Source: Enteractinococcus helveticum
Lineage (GTDB): Bacteria > Actinomycetota > Actinomycetes > Actinomycetales > Micrococcaceae
Direction: 5' to 3'
Assembly (NCBI RefSeq): GCF_001657475.1
Contig: NZ_LXEY01000006.1
Location: 1 to 64,000 of the forward strand
DNA: 64,000 nt
Shown: one piece after another, positions 1 to 8,976 of the stretch
Layout: the number at the start of each line of letters is the position of its first letter
Position numbering within the stretch: position 1 is the stretch's first letter
Position numbers and translations under genes: made by a program
The notes under the pieces: model-generated
Seen by the model: the letters and a program-made list of their open reading frames with translations, nothing else
Told to the model about the DNA's origin: nothing
The model's database searches: none

Positions 1-110
1 GGACAACACCACACAATAAACATGTGGATAACTGGCCGGATTCTTGACGCTCTTTTGGCCGGAAACCAACCGCTGAACTGGCTGGATTTCCCTGCTCATC
101 TGGCCTAGTT

Positions 111-847
111 CTAGTTGATCACAAACACCGGGGTGGGGATCATGACGGTGTGGTTCCTGGGCACGGCCAGCACATAATGCGTACCACGAGACACAGGCGG
201 TGACGAAGCTGGTGGTTGGCACCATACACGGTGTCACCGGTGACCCATTGGGCTTGCACGCCAGCATCCAAGACACGCTCGATCATCGCTGCGGCCGGTT
301 CTGGTTTGGTGGCCATCGTCTGGCGTTCGGCTGGGATCCCGGCCTTGGCGCACCGCTCTGGGCCCTCGATCCACGCCTTGGGGATATACAGTTCGCGGTC
401 TAAAAACGTGCGCCCATACTTGGTGGCATAGGTGACAAAGACCCCGATCTGACAGTTCTCCACCCGGCCTGCGGTGCCGGAGTATTGTCGGGCCACCCCA
501 GCTGAAGCCATGCCTTTCTTGAGGAACCCGGTCTCATCGATGGCCAGAATGCCTGCCGGGTCGCCCAGGTGTTTGGCCACATACCCGATCAGTGCATCAC
601 GGACGGCTTCCGGGTCCCAATCCGTGGTGGATAACAACCGTTGCATCCCATCAGGGGTGGCCTGCCCGGCACGTTCAGACAACGTCCAAGAGTTCTTGCG
701 TTCCTCATCTGACAACTGCCCTTGGGTATAACCGATCGCGGTATTGCGCGGCTCAGTCCGGGCGAACTGATCACCAATCAGATCACGGATTTCTTCCAGC
801 CCCTGGGCCCATTCGTGTGTTTCTGCCACACCAATATTGTCGCTCAT
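111..847 (-). pseudogene. IS701-family transposase, frameshifted remnant
   Basis: The N-terminal part of a DDE transposase of the IS701 type is readable from an ATG at 847. The block AIDETGFLKKG, followed by SAGVARQYSGTAGRVENCQ, is typical of this family, and the second catalytic region appears as WVTGDTVYG. Near position 195-200 the frame is lost: the continuous frame ends in unrelated residues, while the next frame resumes the expected sequence THYVLAVPRNHTVMIP and stops at about 111. A single missing base explains this. The protein would be about 250 residues, clearly shorter than full IS701 transposases, so the 3' end is also lost. I see no clear terminal inverted repeat in the window. 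It is almost certainly inactive. Confidence 0.8.
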
Positions 848-924
848 ACGACAGAATTAACACGCCAGCTCAGCAATGTCCGATGAAACCGCCGACCCCA
901 CCAGAAATAAATGCGACTGTAGTA

Positions 925-2538
925 CTAGTTTGGGGTGACAAGATCGGTGGAAAGGACCGCTGCAATGGGTTTACCGTTTGCTGCGTTTCCAATGCTTTTA
1001 CCCTTATACAACGTGTCCATCAGTTCTCGCGCTTCAGTCAGCATGGTTTTTCGCCAAAATTTTTGGACGAATGGGTTATCTACTGCCTTGTCGAAGGCGG
1101 TCTTGTATTTCTCTATGGCCGGTCGCTGATTCGCACTGGTGCCCCGGATGATGTGAGCAGTTGGCGCCCAGACCATCCCTGGGGCCGCTTCCTTGGAGAT
1201 TGGTGAACTGGTGAGTCGTGCCAAGATTTGATTGGTGGGTGATTTGTCTGCCGAGTCGTAGGGCATGGTCACAAGCTCAGGTTCCAGGGACTGCATGATG
1301 TCATAGTTGAATTGCCCCTCTTCGATCCGGTCATCCCCCGCTAAGAGTTGCACTCGTTCTGCGGAGACTGAGTGTAGTGGGGTGAACGCAACTTCAGCTC
1401 TTGGTGTCCTGCCGGAGTGATATCTGACTCGGCCGTCGCGCAAGAGGACTCGGAAGGGATCTTCGTCGTTTCGGGCTGCCTGGGCGAGGAATTGTTGCCC
1501 GTCGGCAATGAATTCAGCTTCGTACTCTGGCCGTTTCAGTTTTCGGGCGTTTTGTTCTATGAACACATTGGGGTCTGATGAACCTGCACGGAGCTCATAG
1601 AGTTTCCGGTGGATGCCCCCGCCGCCACCACCGATCGTGATGTTGGTGGGTGTTGGCCCTTGAGTCGGTCTATAAAACGGGTAGTAGACTCCCATCGATT
1701 GTGCCCGGTACATGTGGTAACTTTCGTCGCCGTGGAGTTCCAACCGACGTATGGTTCGGTTGTCATTGATTTCAAACCCGTAACGTCCGGCGATGGTGGT
1801 AGCGACTTCGAAGTCTGTTTGGTTATGCGGGCTTGAACTGCAGTGTAGACGCGGTAGTTGACTTCGGTTGTCGAGTCGGGATAATGCTGCTTGAACGAGG
1901 GCGAAGTTGGCTCGAGAGTCCACCCCTCCGGTGAGGTCTACGGTGAAGTCTGTCTCGGGGGAGTGCATGAGGGTTTCGAAGCGGCTTACCCAGGTGTTGA
2001 GGTATTCGGACAGAGCTTCGGTGTAGGTGGTGCTGGTGGCGGTGGGATCGGGGCGTCGTATGAATTGGACGGTGCTTGGTGTGATGATTAAAGAGTGTGT
2101 GCGTGGTGCCACGCGGACATTGTGGGCCAGGGTTTGGAATGAGAAGAGTTGGCCGAGCGGCATTCCATTGCCCATAGCTGCGGCAAGATGAGCATAGTTT
2201 GGGCGGATGCTAATGTTCTGGTCGCGGAGGTAGTCGATGATTCTGGAGAAGCTGTTGCTAACTGCCCACGTTGCGCCGTCGTGGTAGTAGTACAGGATGG
2301 TGTATCCGGCGAAGTCGACGTCGAAAACGTAGGCGTCATTGTGGCAGTGGATTGTGACGTAGCATCCGTCTTGGGCAGCGGGTATGGGGTTGCCAGTTAA
2401 TGCTTGATAGTGTAACGCGCCGTTGGTTCCAAATATGAAGTCGTTTCTGATGAAGCAGTAGCCTTGGAAGAAGCCGTTGGTTGGTGGGCTGTGATTGGTA
2501 GCGAGGAATGTCGTCTCGTAGAGTCCGGATATGTGCAT
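925..2538 (-). CDS. Asparagine synthase-like protein
   Basis: This 537-residue protein has an N-terminal beta-rich part that resembles a glutamine-amidotransferase-like half but lacks an N-terminal catalytic Cys, followed by an ATP-pyrophosphatase half. The PP-loop is seen as VDLTGGVDSR near residue 200, the counterpart of SGGxDS in asparagine synthetases. Such relatives (asparagine synthase-related proteins) adenylate a carboxylate and amidate it, and several lie in cell-surface polysaccharide loci; the substrate here is unknown. I chose the ATG at 2538; an upstream in-frame TTG at 2580 lies directly beside a terminator-like hairpin. It is the last gene of a same-strand run after a secreted amidase and a phosphotransferase, which suggests an envelope role. 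No RBS is obvious. Confidence 0.65.
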   Translation of the reverse strand: MHISGLYETTFLATNHSPPTNGFFQGYCFIRNDFIFGTNGALHYQALTGNPIPAAQDGCYVTIHCHNDAYVFDVDFAGYTILYYYHDGATWAVSNSFSRIIDYLRDQNISIRPNYAHLAAAMGNGMPLGQLFSFQTLAHNVRVAPRTHSLIITPSTVQFIRRPDPTATSTTYTEALSEYLNTWVSRFETLMHSPETDFTVDLTGGVDSRANFALVQAALSRLDNRSQLPRLHCSSSPHNQTDFEVATTIAGRYGFEINDNRTIRRLELHGDESYHMYRAQSMGVYYPFYRPTQGPTPTNITIGGGGGGIHRKLYELRAGSSDPNVFIEQNARKLKRPEYEAEFIADGQQFLAQAARNDEDPFRVLLRDGRVRYHSGRTPRAEVAFTPLHSVSAERVQLLAGDDRIEEGQFNYDIMQSLEPELVTMPYDSADKSPTNQILARLTSSPISKEAAPGMVWAPTAHIIRGTSANQRPAIEKYKTAFDKAVDNPFVQKFWRKTMLTEARELMDTLYKGKSIGNAANGKPIAAVLSTDLVTPN

Positions 2539-2582
2539 GTGTAAGAATCTAGCAGCCAGGGTGTTGATCTTGAGACGCAAGA

Positions 2583-2613
2583 AGAAACAGCCCCATTACC
2601 TAGGGGGTGCTGC
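2583..2613 (-). terminator. Rho-independent terminator after the amidase gene
   Basis: On the minus strand a hairpin with arms CAGCACCCC and GGGGCTG is followed by TTTCTT. It lies between the end of the amidase gene and the asparagine-synthase-like gene. Confidence 0.55.
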
Positions 2614-2763
2614 GTGATTGGTCTAGTTAGACGCGTCGTGTCCTGCTAATAGGAAGCGTTCCTCACCGATAGTGCACCGATAACGGCTTCGCGGTCCCCC
2701 GATGAGGATTTCGGCACCGCCCTGACTTGTGAGATTCGCTGCCACATACCAGCCAAGAGATCA

Positions 2764-5097
2764 TTAGCGGTACTGTGAGTTTCTGATGAGGTCTTTGTAT
2801 GGGACCCAGCCGGTCTTGCCGTTGTGGGTGACTCGCCACCAGTTGCCGATGGCTCGGTTTGTAGTGCTGACTCGGGCACCGCGGGATAAGCGTTGCACTG
2901 TAGTGGCTGTGGAATTGGGTGCAGTCCTAAGCGTCGTGGTCCTTTGGGCACGGTAGGCCAAGCCTGAGGTGATTGTGCGGTAAGCCACTGGCGCCTTGTA
3001 TTTGGAGTTACTGATGAGATCTTTGTATGGAACCCAGCCAGTCTTGCCATTGTAAGTGACGCGCCACCAACTGCCACTGGCTCGGTTTGTTGTGGTGACT
3101 CGGGCACCTTGGGATAGGCGTTGCACGGTAGCAGCTTTGACATTGGGGTCAGTCCTCAGCACGGTGGCCTTTTGGGCCCGGTAGGCCAGGCCTGAGGCAA
3201 TTGTGCGGTAAGTAATAGGTGGCGTGTATTTGGAGTTACTGATGAGGTCTTTGTATGGAACCCAGCCAGTTTTACCGTTGTAAGTGACACGCCACCATCC
3301 ACTGCTGGCAAGGTTTGTGGTGGTGACCCGGGACCCATGGGCGAGACTCTGGATTGTGGAAGCTTTCGTATTGGGTTCTGCCCTAAGGGTGGTGGCTTTT
3401 TGAGCACGGTAAGCCAGTCCTGCGGTGATCTTGCGCGTAGGAAACGACGTCGTTGTTTTGGCGTTGTTAATGCGTGTGGCGACATCCCGACGAATCGATG
3501 GTAATTGGGAATACAGATATCGTCCTGGGCATGCAGTTGCATGCGTATCTTTGTGACCGAGAATTGTATTGACAGTTACGCGAGTACCACTTGAGTGTTT
3601 TGAACTGCCACCAGCGGATGTGAGCGATGTCGTGCCTGCTGCATTAATTCCATGTTGAAGTCCCTTCCAGGCTAATACCTTTTTAAGAGACTCAACCATG
3701 GCTGCCGGCGGACTTGCGATCTCAAAATTGCCAATGGTCGATATCCCGAAGGTATTGGTATTGAATCCGCCAGCTTGCGCGCCTACGGGTAGAGAGTCTA
3801 TGGAACCACGGCGCCCTTCGTATATGGTGCCATAACGGTCGATGAGAAAGTTGTATCCGATATCTCCCCATCGAAGGGTTCCGGCGTGATAGTTATGAAC
3901 TGCTCGAACTTGAGCATAAGCTTGAGCTCGTGAATAGTTGTTTGTTCCAGCAGTGTGGTGGACATACATCGCCTTGAGTTCGCTCGACTGGTTACTTCTA
4001 GAAACTAGCGACTCGTTGGCGCCCCACTGGGCCCGGGTTACGATTGCGGGCTTGATGACATCAGCGCTGCTATTAGAGCGGGCGGTCTGCAGTGGAGTCC
4101 TTGCAGATACTGAACGCATCATCTTTGCGCCAGTAGGCTGGTCAGGCTCGGTGGTGGCGTTATCGAGAGGGCGAGTGGTTGAAGCCGTTGAAGCGTCGTC
4201 AATGGTCTTGACATCGGTGCTTTCGATGGAGGCGGGCTCCAATTGGCCGTCTGTGGCAGACTCACCAGGATCGATCAGGGAAACCTCGAGGCCCTCAGGA
4301 GCTTTCCCCGATCGGGTATGCACTCTTGCCTGGACTGCATCGGCTTTGAGCGTGATGAGGGGTTCTGTACCAGCTCGTGGGGAATGGGCTTTCATTTCCT
4401 CATCAGTGGCATGCACTTCGAGATCGTGCCACTCACTCCATTCACCCTGCTTTCGCACCCGGAGCGCAGCTTCAGTGATATCTTCAGAAGTGTTCGAATC
4501 CCACGTTATACCTGCCGCAATGAAATCGATGGATTCCACGGGTGTTGTGAGAGCGGCTAATGTGCCCTCGCTGTCTTCGATAGCCGTTTCGGCTAATTGT
4601 TGTTCCTCTGCGGACTTCTGATTCTGGGTAGCCTCTGTAGGTGAGGCGTTTTCTGGTGAGGGTTGTACCGTCTCCGGGCCAGAAGTCTCTACTGTGTCTG
4701 GAGCATCAGAAGCTTCATCTGTCTGTGCGTCAGTTCCCAGGCTCTCCGGTTGCTCAGACTCGCCATCATCTTCGGCTTGTGGCGTCGCCTCCGAAGTAAC
4801 TGATGGTTCGGATTCTTGGGAGATCTCGGGTGAAGGCTGCTCATAAAGTTCTTCGTCGCTGTCTGGGAGAGCTTCTTCATCTACGCCGTCTACGCTTATG
4901 ACTTGTGTGTCTTCCCCTTGAACTGGTGCAGGTTTTTGGTCTGCGTCCATTTCATCGACGGTGAGGGCAGTTGCTTGATGGTGAGGAACTGGGGTGGTTG
5001 AGGTACTCGGTAATGCGTATGACACTGAAAATGATGATGCAATGAGCGCCAAGGATAATGCGCTAACGGATGCAATTCTGGTGGTGTGAGCGAACAT
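2764..5097 (-). CDS. Secreted N-acetylmuramoyl-L-alanine amidase with three SH3 repeats
   Basis: The 777-residue protein is predicted to cleave the amide bond between MurNAc and L-Ala in peptidoglycan. An N-terminal signal peptide (about 1-29) is followed by a long acidic Ser/Thr/Pro/Glu-rich stretch, an intermediate region, then an amidase_2/PGRP domain at about 350-540. That domain begins at a typical RAQWGA motif and contains the zinc-site motifs YVHHTAG and HKDTHATACPG and the block DIGYNFLIDRYGTIYEGR. The C-terminal 225 residues are three near-identical bacterial SH3 units of 76 residues, each with GLAYRAQ and TGWVPYKDLI, likely binding the wall. The disordered acidic spacer would let the enzyme reach through the envelope. 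It resembles actinobacterial wall amidases used in cell separation or remodelling. The ATG start gives a good signal peptide although the RBS is weak. Confidence 0.88.
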   Translation of the reverse strand: MFAHTTRIASVSALSLALIASSFSVSYALPSTSTTPVPHHQATALTVDEMDADQKPAPVQGEDTQVISVDGVDEEALPDSDEELYEQPSPEISQESEPSVTSEATPQAEDDGESEQPESLGTDAQTDEASDAPDTVETSGPETVQPSPENASPTEATQNQKSAEEQQLAETAIEDSEGTLAALTTPVESIDFIAAGITWDSNTSEDITEAALRVRKQGEWSEWHDLEVHATDEEMKAHSPRAGTEPLITLKADAVQARVHTRSGKAPEGLEVSLIDPGESATDGQLEPASIESTDVKTIDDASTASTTRPLDNATTEPDQPTGAKMMRSVSARTPLQTARSNSSADVIKPAIVTRAQWGANESLVSRSNQSSELKAMYVHHTAGTNNYSRAQAYAQVRAVHNYHAGTLRWGDIGYNFLIDRYGTIYEGRRGSIDSLPVGAQAGGFNTNTFGISTIGNFEIASPPAAMVESLKKVLAWKGLQHGINAAGTTSLTSAGGSSKHSSGTRVTVNTILGHKDTHATACPGRYLYSQLPSIRRDVATRINNAKTTTSFPTRKITAGLAYRAQKATTLRAEPNTKASTIQSLAHGSRVTTTNLASSGWWRVTYNGKTGWVPYKDLISNSKYTPPITYRTIASGLAYRAQKATVLRTDPNVKAATVQRLSQGARVTTTNRASGSWWRVTYNGKTGWVPYKDLISNSKYKAPVAYRTITSGLAYRAQRTTTLRTAPNSTATTVQRLSRGARVSTTNRAIGNWWRVTHNGKTGWVPYKDLIRNSQYR
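2767..3438 (-). repeat. Three tandem 228-bp SH3-coding repeats
   Basis: Three consecutive units of about 228 bp encode the C-terminal SH3 modules of the amidase. They are highly alike at DNA level (for example the stretch encoding NGKTGWVPYKDLI occurs in all three), so copy number could change by recombination. Confidence 0.8.
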
Positions 5098-5305
5098 AAA
5101 AATCAGCAGGCAACCTTCTATTGTTCTATACCGCCATTATTTATGGCACAGACAGGTGCAATAGTATCAGTTGGGTTCACTCGTAATGAAGTCTATGTGT
5201 GCTACGACCCCGGGTATGTGCAGAGGCTTATTGGTGTGTTTCTATTCGGGAACAGCCGTGGCTCAATTCGATGTTGTGCACCGAAAATATGATTGCTGGA
5301 GACCC

Positions 5306-6343
5306 TTAGCCAATCTCTAGCAGCCGTTTGAGAGTGTTGAGGCGTTTAGAAGTCTGGCGAGTTAAAGCGTCAGTTCGTTTAGCTATCTCCGCTTTGGCCA
5401 AATGATTCCTGTGCCAAGACAAAGTCAGAACTACTGAAAGGGCGATCTGTTCCCGGAATGTATAGTGCCCATGCTGAGAACCAATGTCACTACCTAAGCC
5501 TGAGTGCATATCTTGCACCGCCTGATCTAGATCCGTGACGTTGATAATCATTTTCGACATGTCGAACGCGATGGGCTTCATTTCTGCGAATTCCCAATCG
5601 ACGAGCACGAAGTCTCTTTCGTTGACAAGGATGTTGGAATTTACAAGATCCCCATGAGTAAGGCTTACTTCTAAGAGGTCATTACGATCGATCAGTCGTT
5701 GTACGGCGTCATCGATTGTTGGATCGATGTTTTGAGCCTTTACGAAGTTGGACCAGCGCAGCCTGTATGCCCCACCAACTATCTTGCTTAAGTGCTTCTC
5801 TTTGACGCCAACACCTTGATGAACTTTCCGTAAGCGCTGCGCAAGGGGGACGATCAAAGATTCGAGCTGAGCGCGAGTAGCTGTTTCTCCGACAACGGTG
5901 TCTTCGACCAGGTACGCGCCTGCACGATTCCGGATGGTCCCGTGATCGTAAATGGTCGGCATGAGCTCTGGTGCGTAGGGGTGCACTTTATCGTGTGCAT
6001 CGACTGTGCGAGTAATGCCATTTCGTTTTCCACCGGTTTGGTAGCGAACACTGAGGCCCTTGTCTGGATAGAAGGCGCGGAGTCGAACTTCTTCTTCGAC
6101 ATCGAATTTCCCTATTAATAGGGATTCTGCTCGGACCCGTGCACGGGTTTTTCCGTGACCTGGTAGCTCATGCTGTTGATCTATGGGCAAGACATCGAAG
6201 CCCTCTTCGGTAGCCCAGGCAGATCGCTTCGAATACGTAAATGTTCTCGGGAAGAATCGTGATCTGAGATTACGAGATTTCCGCTCTACCTCGGCGACTC
6301 GGCTCAGGGCAGTATCCCACCGTTGATGTTCTATGTTTGGCAA
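5306..6343 (-). CDS. APH/choline-kinase-type phosphotransferase
   Basis: The 345-residue protein has the core motifs of the aminoglycoside/choline kinase fold: the catalytic loop as LTHGDLVNSNILV near residue 230 (HGDxxxxN) and the metal-binding VLVDWEFAE. It should move the gamma-phosphate of ATP to a small molecule or glycan; the acceptor cannot be told from sequence. An Arg/Lys-rich N-terminus and the amidase and asparagine-synthase neighbours fit envelope metabolism rather than drug resistance, but this is inference. The start is TTG at 6343, preceded by AAAGGGTG at about eight bases. The amidase gene follows 209 bases downstream on the same strand. Confidence 0.65.
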   Translation of the reverse strand: MPNIEHQRWDTALSRVAEVERKSRNLRSRFFPRTFTYSKRSAWATEEGFDVLPIDQQHELPGHGKTRARVRAESLLIGKFDVEEEVRLRAFYPDKGLSVRYQTGGKRNGITRTVDAHDKVHPYAPELMPTIYDHGTIRNRAGAYLVEDTVVGETATRAQLESLIVPLAQRLRKVHQGVGVKEKHLSKIVGGAYRLRWSNFVKAQNIDPTIDDAVQRLIDRNDLLEVSLTHGDLVNSNILVNERDFVLVDWEFAEMKPIAFDMSKMIINVTDLDQAVQDMHSGLGSDIGSQHGHYTFREQIALSVVLTLSWHRNHLAKAEIAKRTDALTRQTSKRLNTLKRLLEIG

Positions 6344-6512
6344 TCCGTTTCACCCTTTTAATTTTTGCATTTCATTTGGTGTTCTTGCGCTCTTTGAATT
6401 GCGAAAGATTATACAGGAGGGTTTTCGCCCGCTCTGAAAGATGATCGCAGTGCAGCACGGTGCCGGTAATTTTCGATCAAATGAGCCGCCAAATGCCAAC
6501 TTATGCTCTACA

Positions 6513-6531
6513 ATAGGTAAGGCTTGCCTAA
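6513..6531 (+). promoter_or_regulatory. DtxR-type iron box upstream of the first HtaA gene
   Basis: The 19-bp sequence ATAGGTAAGGCTTGCCTAA is a near-palindrome that fits the DtxR/IdeR consensus TTAGGTTAGSCTAACCTAA. A TACAAT -10-like hexamer at 6509-6514 overlaps its left edge, so a bound repressor would block RNA polymerase. Confidence 0.7.
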
Positions 6532-6580
6532 ATAAATTACTTATGCGCTTGTGGTTTGGTTAGCTCCCTTCGCTGATGTG

Positions 6581-6648
6581 CGTCAGAAGTCTGACGCCTG
6601 TCGCAGGCAAGGGAATGGTCTTGTCGAAAATTCGAACAGACCTTTTTT
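6581..6648 (+). terminator. Hairpins and intrinsic terminator inside the HtaA leader
   Basis: Three hairpins follow the iron box. CGTCAGA/TCTGACG lies at 6581-6596, GCCTG/CAGGC at 6596-6608, and GGTCT...AGACC with an inner TCGAA/TTCGA at 6617-6642. The last one is followed directly by TTTTTT (6643-6648). This is a typical factor-independent terminator placed 85 bases before the htaA-like start codon, so it either ends a short iron-controlled RNA or acts as an attenuator. Confidence 0.6.
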
Positions 6649-6733
6649 GTGATTGAAGAACTGGGTTCAGTGTCCTGAGCCTGATAAGTCCTGCCCTACT
6701 TGAGTAGTGGGGCACTATGAGGAAAGCAGATAA

Positions 6734-8869
6734 ATGCATAAGTCATCACTTCCACCGGCGCCTCGGGTACCGCTGAGCTGTGCCTCGCCCGAAAAGTCCA
6801 GAGACGGCCGGAGAGCCATTGCTACTCGCGCGACTGCGCTAATGGGTGCAATTGTTTTGAGTACTGCTGGATTAGTTGGTATTTCTGCCCCTGCCCACGC
6901 AGTAACCGATGCAGGCGCAGGGGCGATCATTGCCTCGACTATGTTCCAGGCCGATGCCTCTGAAGCTGGTCAACGTGAAATCTCCCAGTCAGATTTCAAT
7001 TGGGGAGTCAGATCATCTTTCCGTAACTATATTAAAGGTCCCATTGCAGGAGGTTCCATTACAGCCGTCGGCGGTGCCGCTGCGGATAGCGCTGGTATTT
7101 TGACTTGGTCTAACGGTGCGGGGTCACTTAAAGAGGCCGAGTCCTTCAGCGGCAGGGTGAGCTTTACTGGCGGTGTCAGTTACCGTGGACATGCCGGGGA
7201 CCAGTACGAAGGTGGGTATGGACTCAATGTTGATCTAACGAACCCGACCATTGAGTTTGAGGAAACCGCAGCGGGTGTGACCGGCGTCCTATACATTGAC
7301 GCCTTTGCGAACCCCTATGGCGGCGCTGAGGGTATCGACGAGAAGCAGGTTCCCTTTGCCAATCTGACATTCTCGGATGGTTTTGCCGTAGAAGATGACA
7401 CATTGTCCGGTACTGCAACCGCTACCTTGCATGAAGATGGGGTCGATGCATTTATCGGCTTCTACGAAGCAGGTTCACAACTTGACCCGATTACCTTCTC
7501 GGCCACACTTGCTCCCGCAGTCACTGAGGTAGCACCTGAAGCGCCGACGCAAAACGGTGGCACTGTCACCATTCCTGAAGTTGAGGGTATCGAATACGTC
7601 GTCGACGGTGAAGTCGTTTCCCCTGGAGACCTGGAGCTTGAATCGGGCGTCCCGCTCAAGGTCACTGCCCGAGCAGAAGAGGGATATGCGCTCACCGAAG
7701 GTTCGACATCGGAATGGACCTTTGAATACGAAGCCCCTGTTGTTGCAGAAGCTTCGCTGACGGTGACACCAACGTCTGATCTCGACCCGAACGGTCAGAC
7801 TGTTACTATCCGTGGTTCCGGTTTCGATACCTCCGCCGATGCACCAGCGTACCTACCGGTGAATAAGGCTGGCTTCTACGTTCAGATCGGCTGGATCGAT
7901 GAAGAGTGGCGGCCATCCGAAGGTGCGCCGTCGTCTGCACGCTCGAACGCATACTCGGTATGGGTCCAGGACACTAACGCTGACGAACCGTACATGCTCT
8001 GGGACGAAGCGGAAGACGGAACTGCCAGCTTCACCTGGGAAGTCGAGATCGATAAAGCCACGCTTGATGAAAAGCAGCGTGAAGGTGCACAACTGGCGGT
8101 ATTCACCATCGGTGCTGGCGGCCAACAGCAGCCAATGAACGAAAAGGTTATTCCGATCAGCTTTGCCGATGAAACGGAGTCGCCTGAACCGGACGACACT
8201 GAATCGCCAGAGCCCGGTGAGACTGAGACTCCTGAACCAGGCGATACCGAGACACCTGAGCCAGGCGACAGCGAATCACCGGAGCCTACTCAAAGTGAAA
8301 CCAAATCGCCTAACGACAACACTGGGTCTCCATCGGCTGACGCTGTAGACCACAGCGTTGATGACCTCACCGAAGATAACCGTGGAGACATTGACGTTCC
8401 GGCAAGTGCAAAGGCCGGGGAGACCATCACGGTAAACGTTGGTGAAGAGTATGCAGGTGAGCAGGTTGATCCTGTATTGTTCTCGGATCCGTACGTGTTC
8501 GACACTGCGACCGTCGCTGACGGCGGAGCGATCCAAGTGACCTTGCCAAATAACGTGACCGGAGAACATCGTTTCGCTGTCTATTTTGCAGGTGAGACGG
8601 GTGCTGACGGTGTCTTAGGTTGGTCGACCGTTACGATCTCTGCGGCAGACAACGAAGGCCAGGATGCTAAGGATGCCGATGATACCGGCGATGATTCCGA
8701 AGAAGTAACCACTGCTGGTACGAATGACAACGAAGCGGACAAGTCCGGTGGCCTAGCGAAAACTGGCGCCGAACCAGTAATCGTTGCTATCGGCGGCCTG
8801 TTGTTGCTCGTAGCCGGTGGCGTAGCGCTCGTTGCTTCCCGTGCACGTCGAAACGGCATGCAGCAGTAA
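6734..8869 (+). CDS. Wall-anchored HtaA-domain haem-binding protein
   Basis: This 711-residue surface protein is predicted to capture haem. A signal peptide ends at AHA (about residue 56). One HtaA domain covers about 85-245, with the conserved Tyr in SSFRNY and His in YRGHAG, the residues known to bind haem in corynebacterial HtaA. Two Ig/TIG-like modules follow (about 270-480), then five eight-residue acidic ESPEPGDT-like repeats, another beta module, and a C-terminal sorting signal: LAKTG at 674, a hydrophobic segment and an Arg-rich tail. LAxTG is the motif of actinobacterial class E sortases. The start has GAGGAAAG seven bases upstream. The gene is monocistronic between an iron box and a strong terminator. 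Partner genes are the haem oxygenase and the HmuTUV locus downstream. Confidence 0.85.
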   Translation: MHKSSLPPAPRVPLSCASPEKSRDGRRAIATRATALMGAIVLSTAGLVGISAPAHAVTDAGAGAIIASTMFQADASEAGQREISQSDFNWGVRSSFRNYIKGPIAGGSITAVGGAAADSAGILTWSNGAGSLKEAESFSGRVSFTGGVSYRGHAGDQYEGGYGLNVDLTNPTIEFEETAAGVTGVLYIDAFANPYGGAEGIDEKQVPFANLTFSDGFAVEDDTLSGTATATLHEDGVDAFIGFYEAGSQLDPITFSATLAPAVTEVAPEAPTQNGGTVTIPEVEGIEYVVDGEVVSPGDLELESGVPLKVTARAEEGYALTEGSTSEWTFEYEAPVVAEASLTVTPTSDLDPNGQTVTIRGSGFDTSADAPAYLPVNKAGFYVQIGWIDEEWRPSEGAPSSARSNAYSVWVQDTNADEPYMLWDEAEDGTASFTWEVEIDKATLDEKQREGAQLAVFTIGAGGQQQPMNEKVIPISFADETESPEPDDTESPEPGETETPEPGDTETPEPGDSESPEPTQSETKSPNDNTGSPSADAVDHSVDDLTEDNRGDIDVPASAKAGETITVNVGEEYAGEQVDPVLFSDPYVFDTATVADGGAIQVTLPNNVTGEHRFAVYFAGETGADGVLGWSTVTISAADNEGQDAKDADDTGDDSEEVTTAGTNDNEADKSGGLAKTGAEPVIVAIGGLLLLVAGGVALVASRARRNGMQQ
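8171..8290 (+). repeat. Five 24-bp repeats coding an acidic Pro-rich stalk
   Basis: Five in-frame 24-bp units encode the octapeptide T-E-(S/T)-P-E-P-(G/D)-(D/E) with silent variation. The stretch is the flexible wall-spanning stalk of the LAKTG-anchored protein. Confidence 0.85.
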
Positions 8870-8929
8870 CGCTTTCCCGCTAATCTCAACTCGACCGATT
8901 TTGTGTCGGACTTGTTGAGTCCTAGCTAT

Positions 8930-8976
8930 AGGCCCAGTTCATGACGCTCTGTCATGGACTGGGCCTCGTGCTTTTT
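8930..8976 (+). terminator. Strong terminator after the first HtaA gene
   Basis: The arms AGGCCCAGTTCATGAC and GTCATGGACTGGGCCT form a 16-bp stem with one G-U pair and a five-base loop, followed by CGTGCTTTTT. The stop codon of the convergent SDR gene lies inside the stem, so it may serve both directions. A second imperfect hairpin lies at 8886-8918. Confidence 0.8.
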
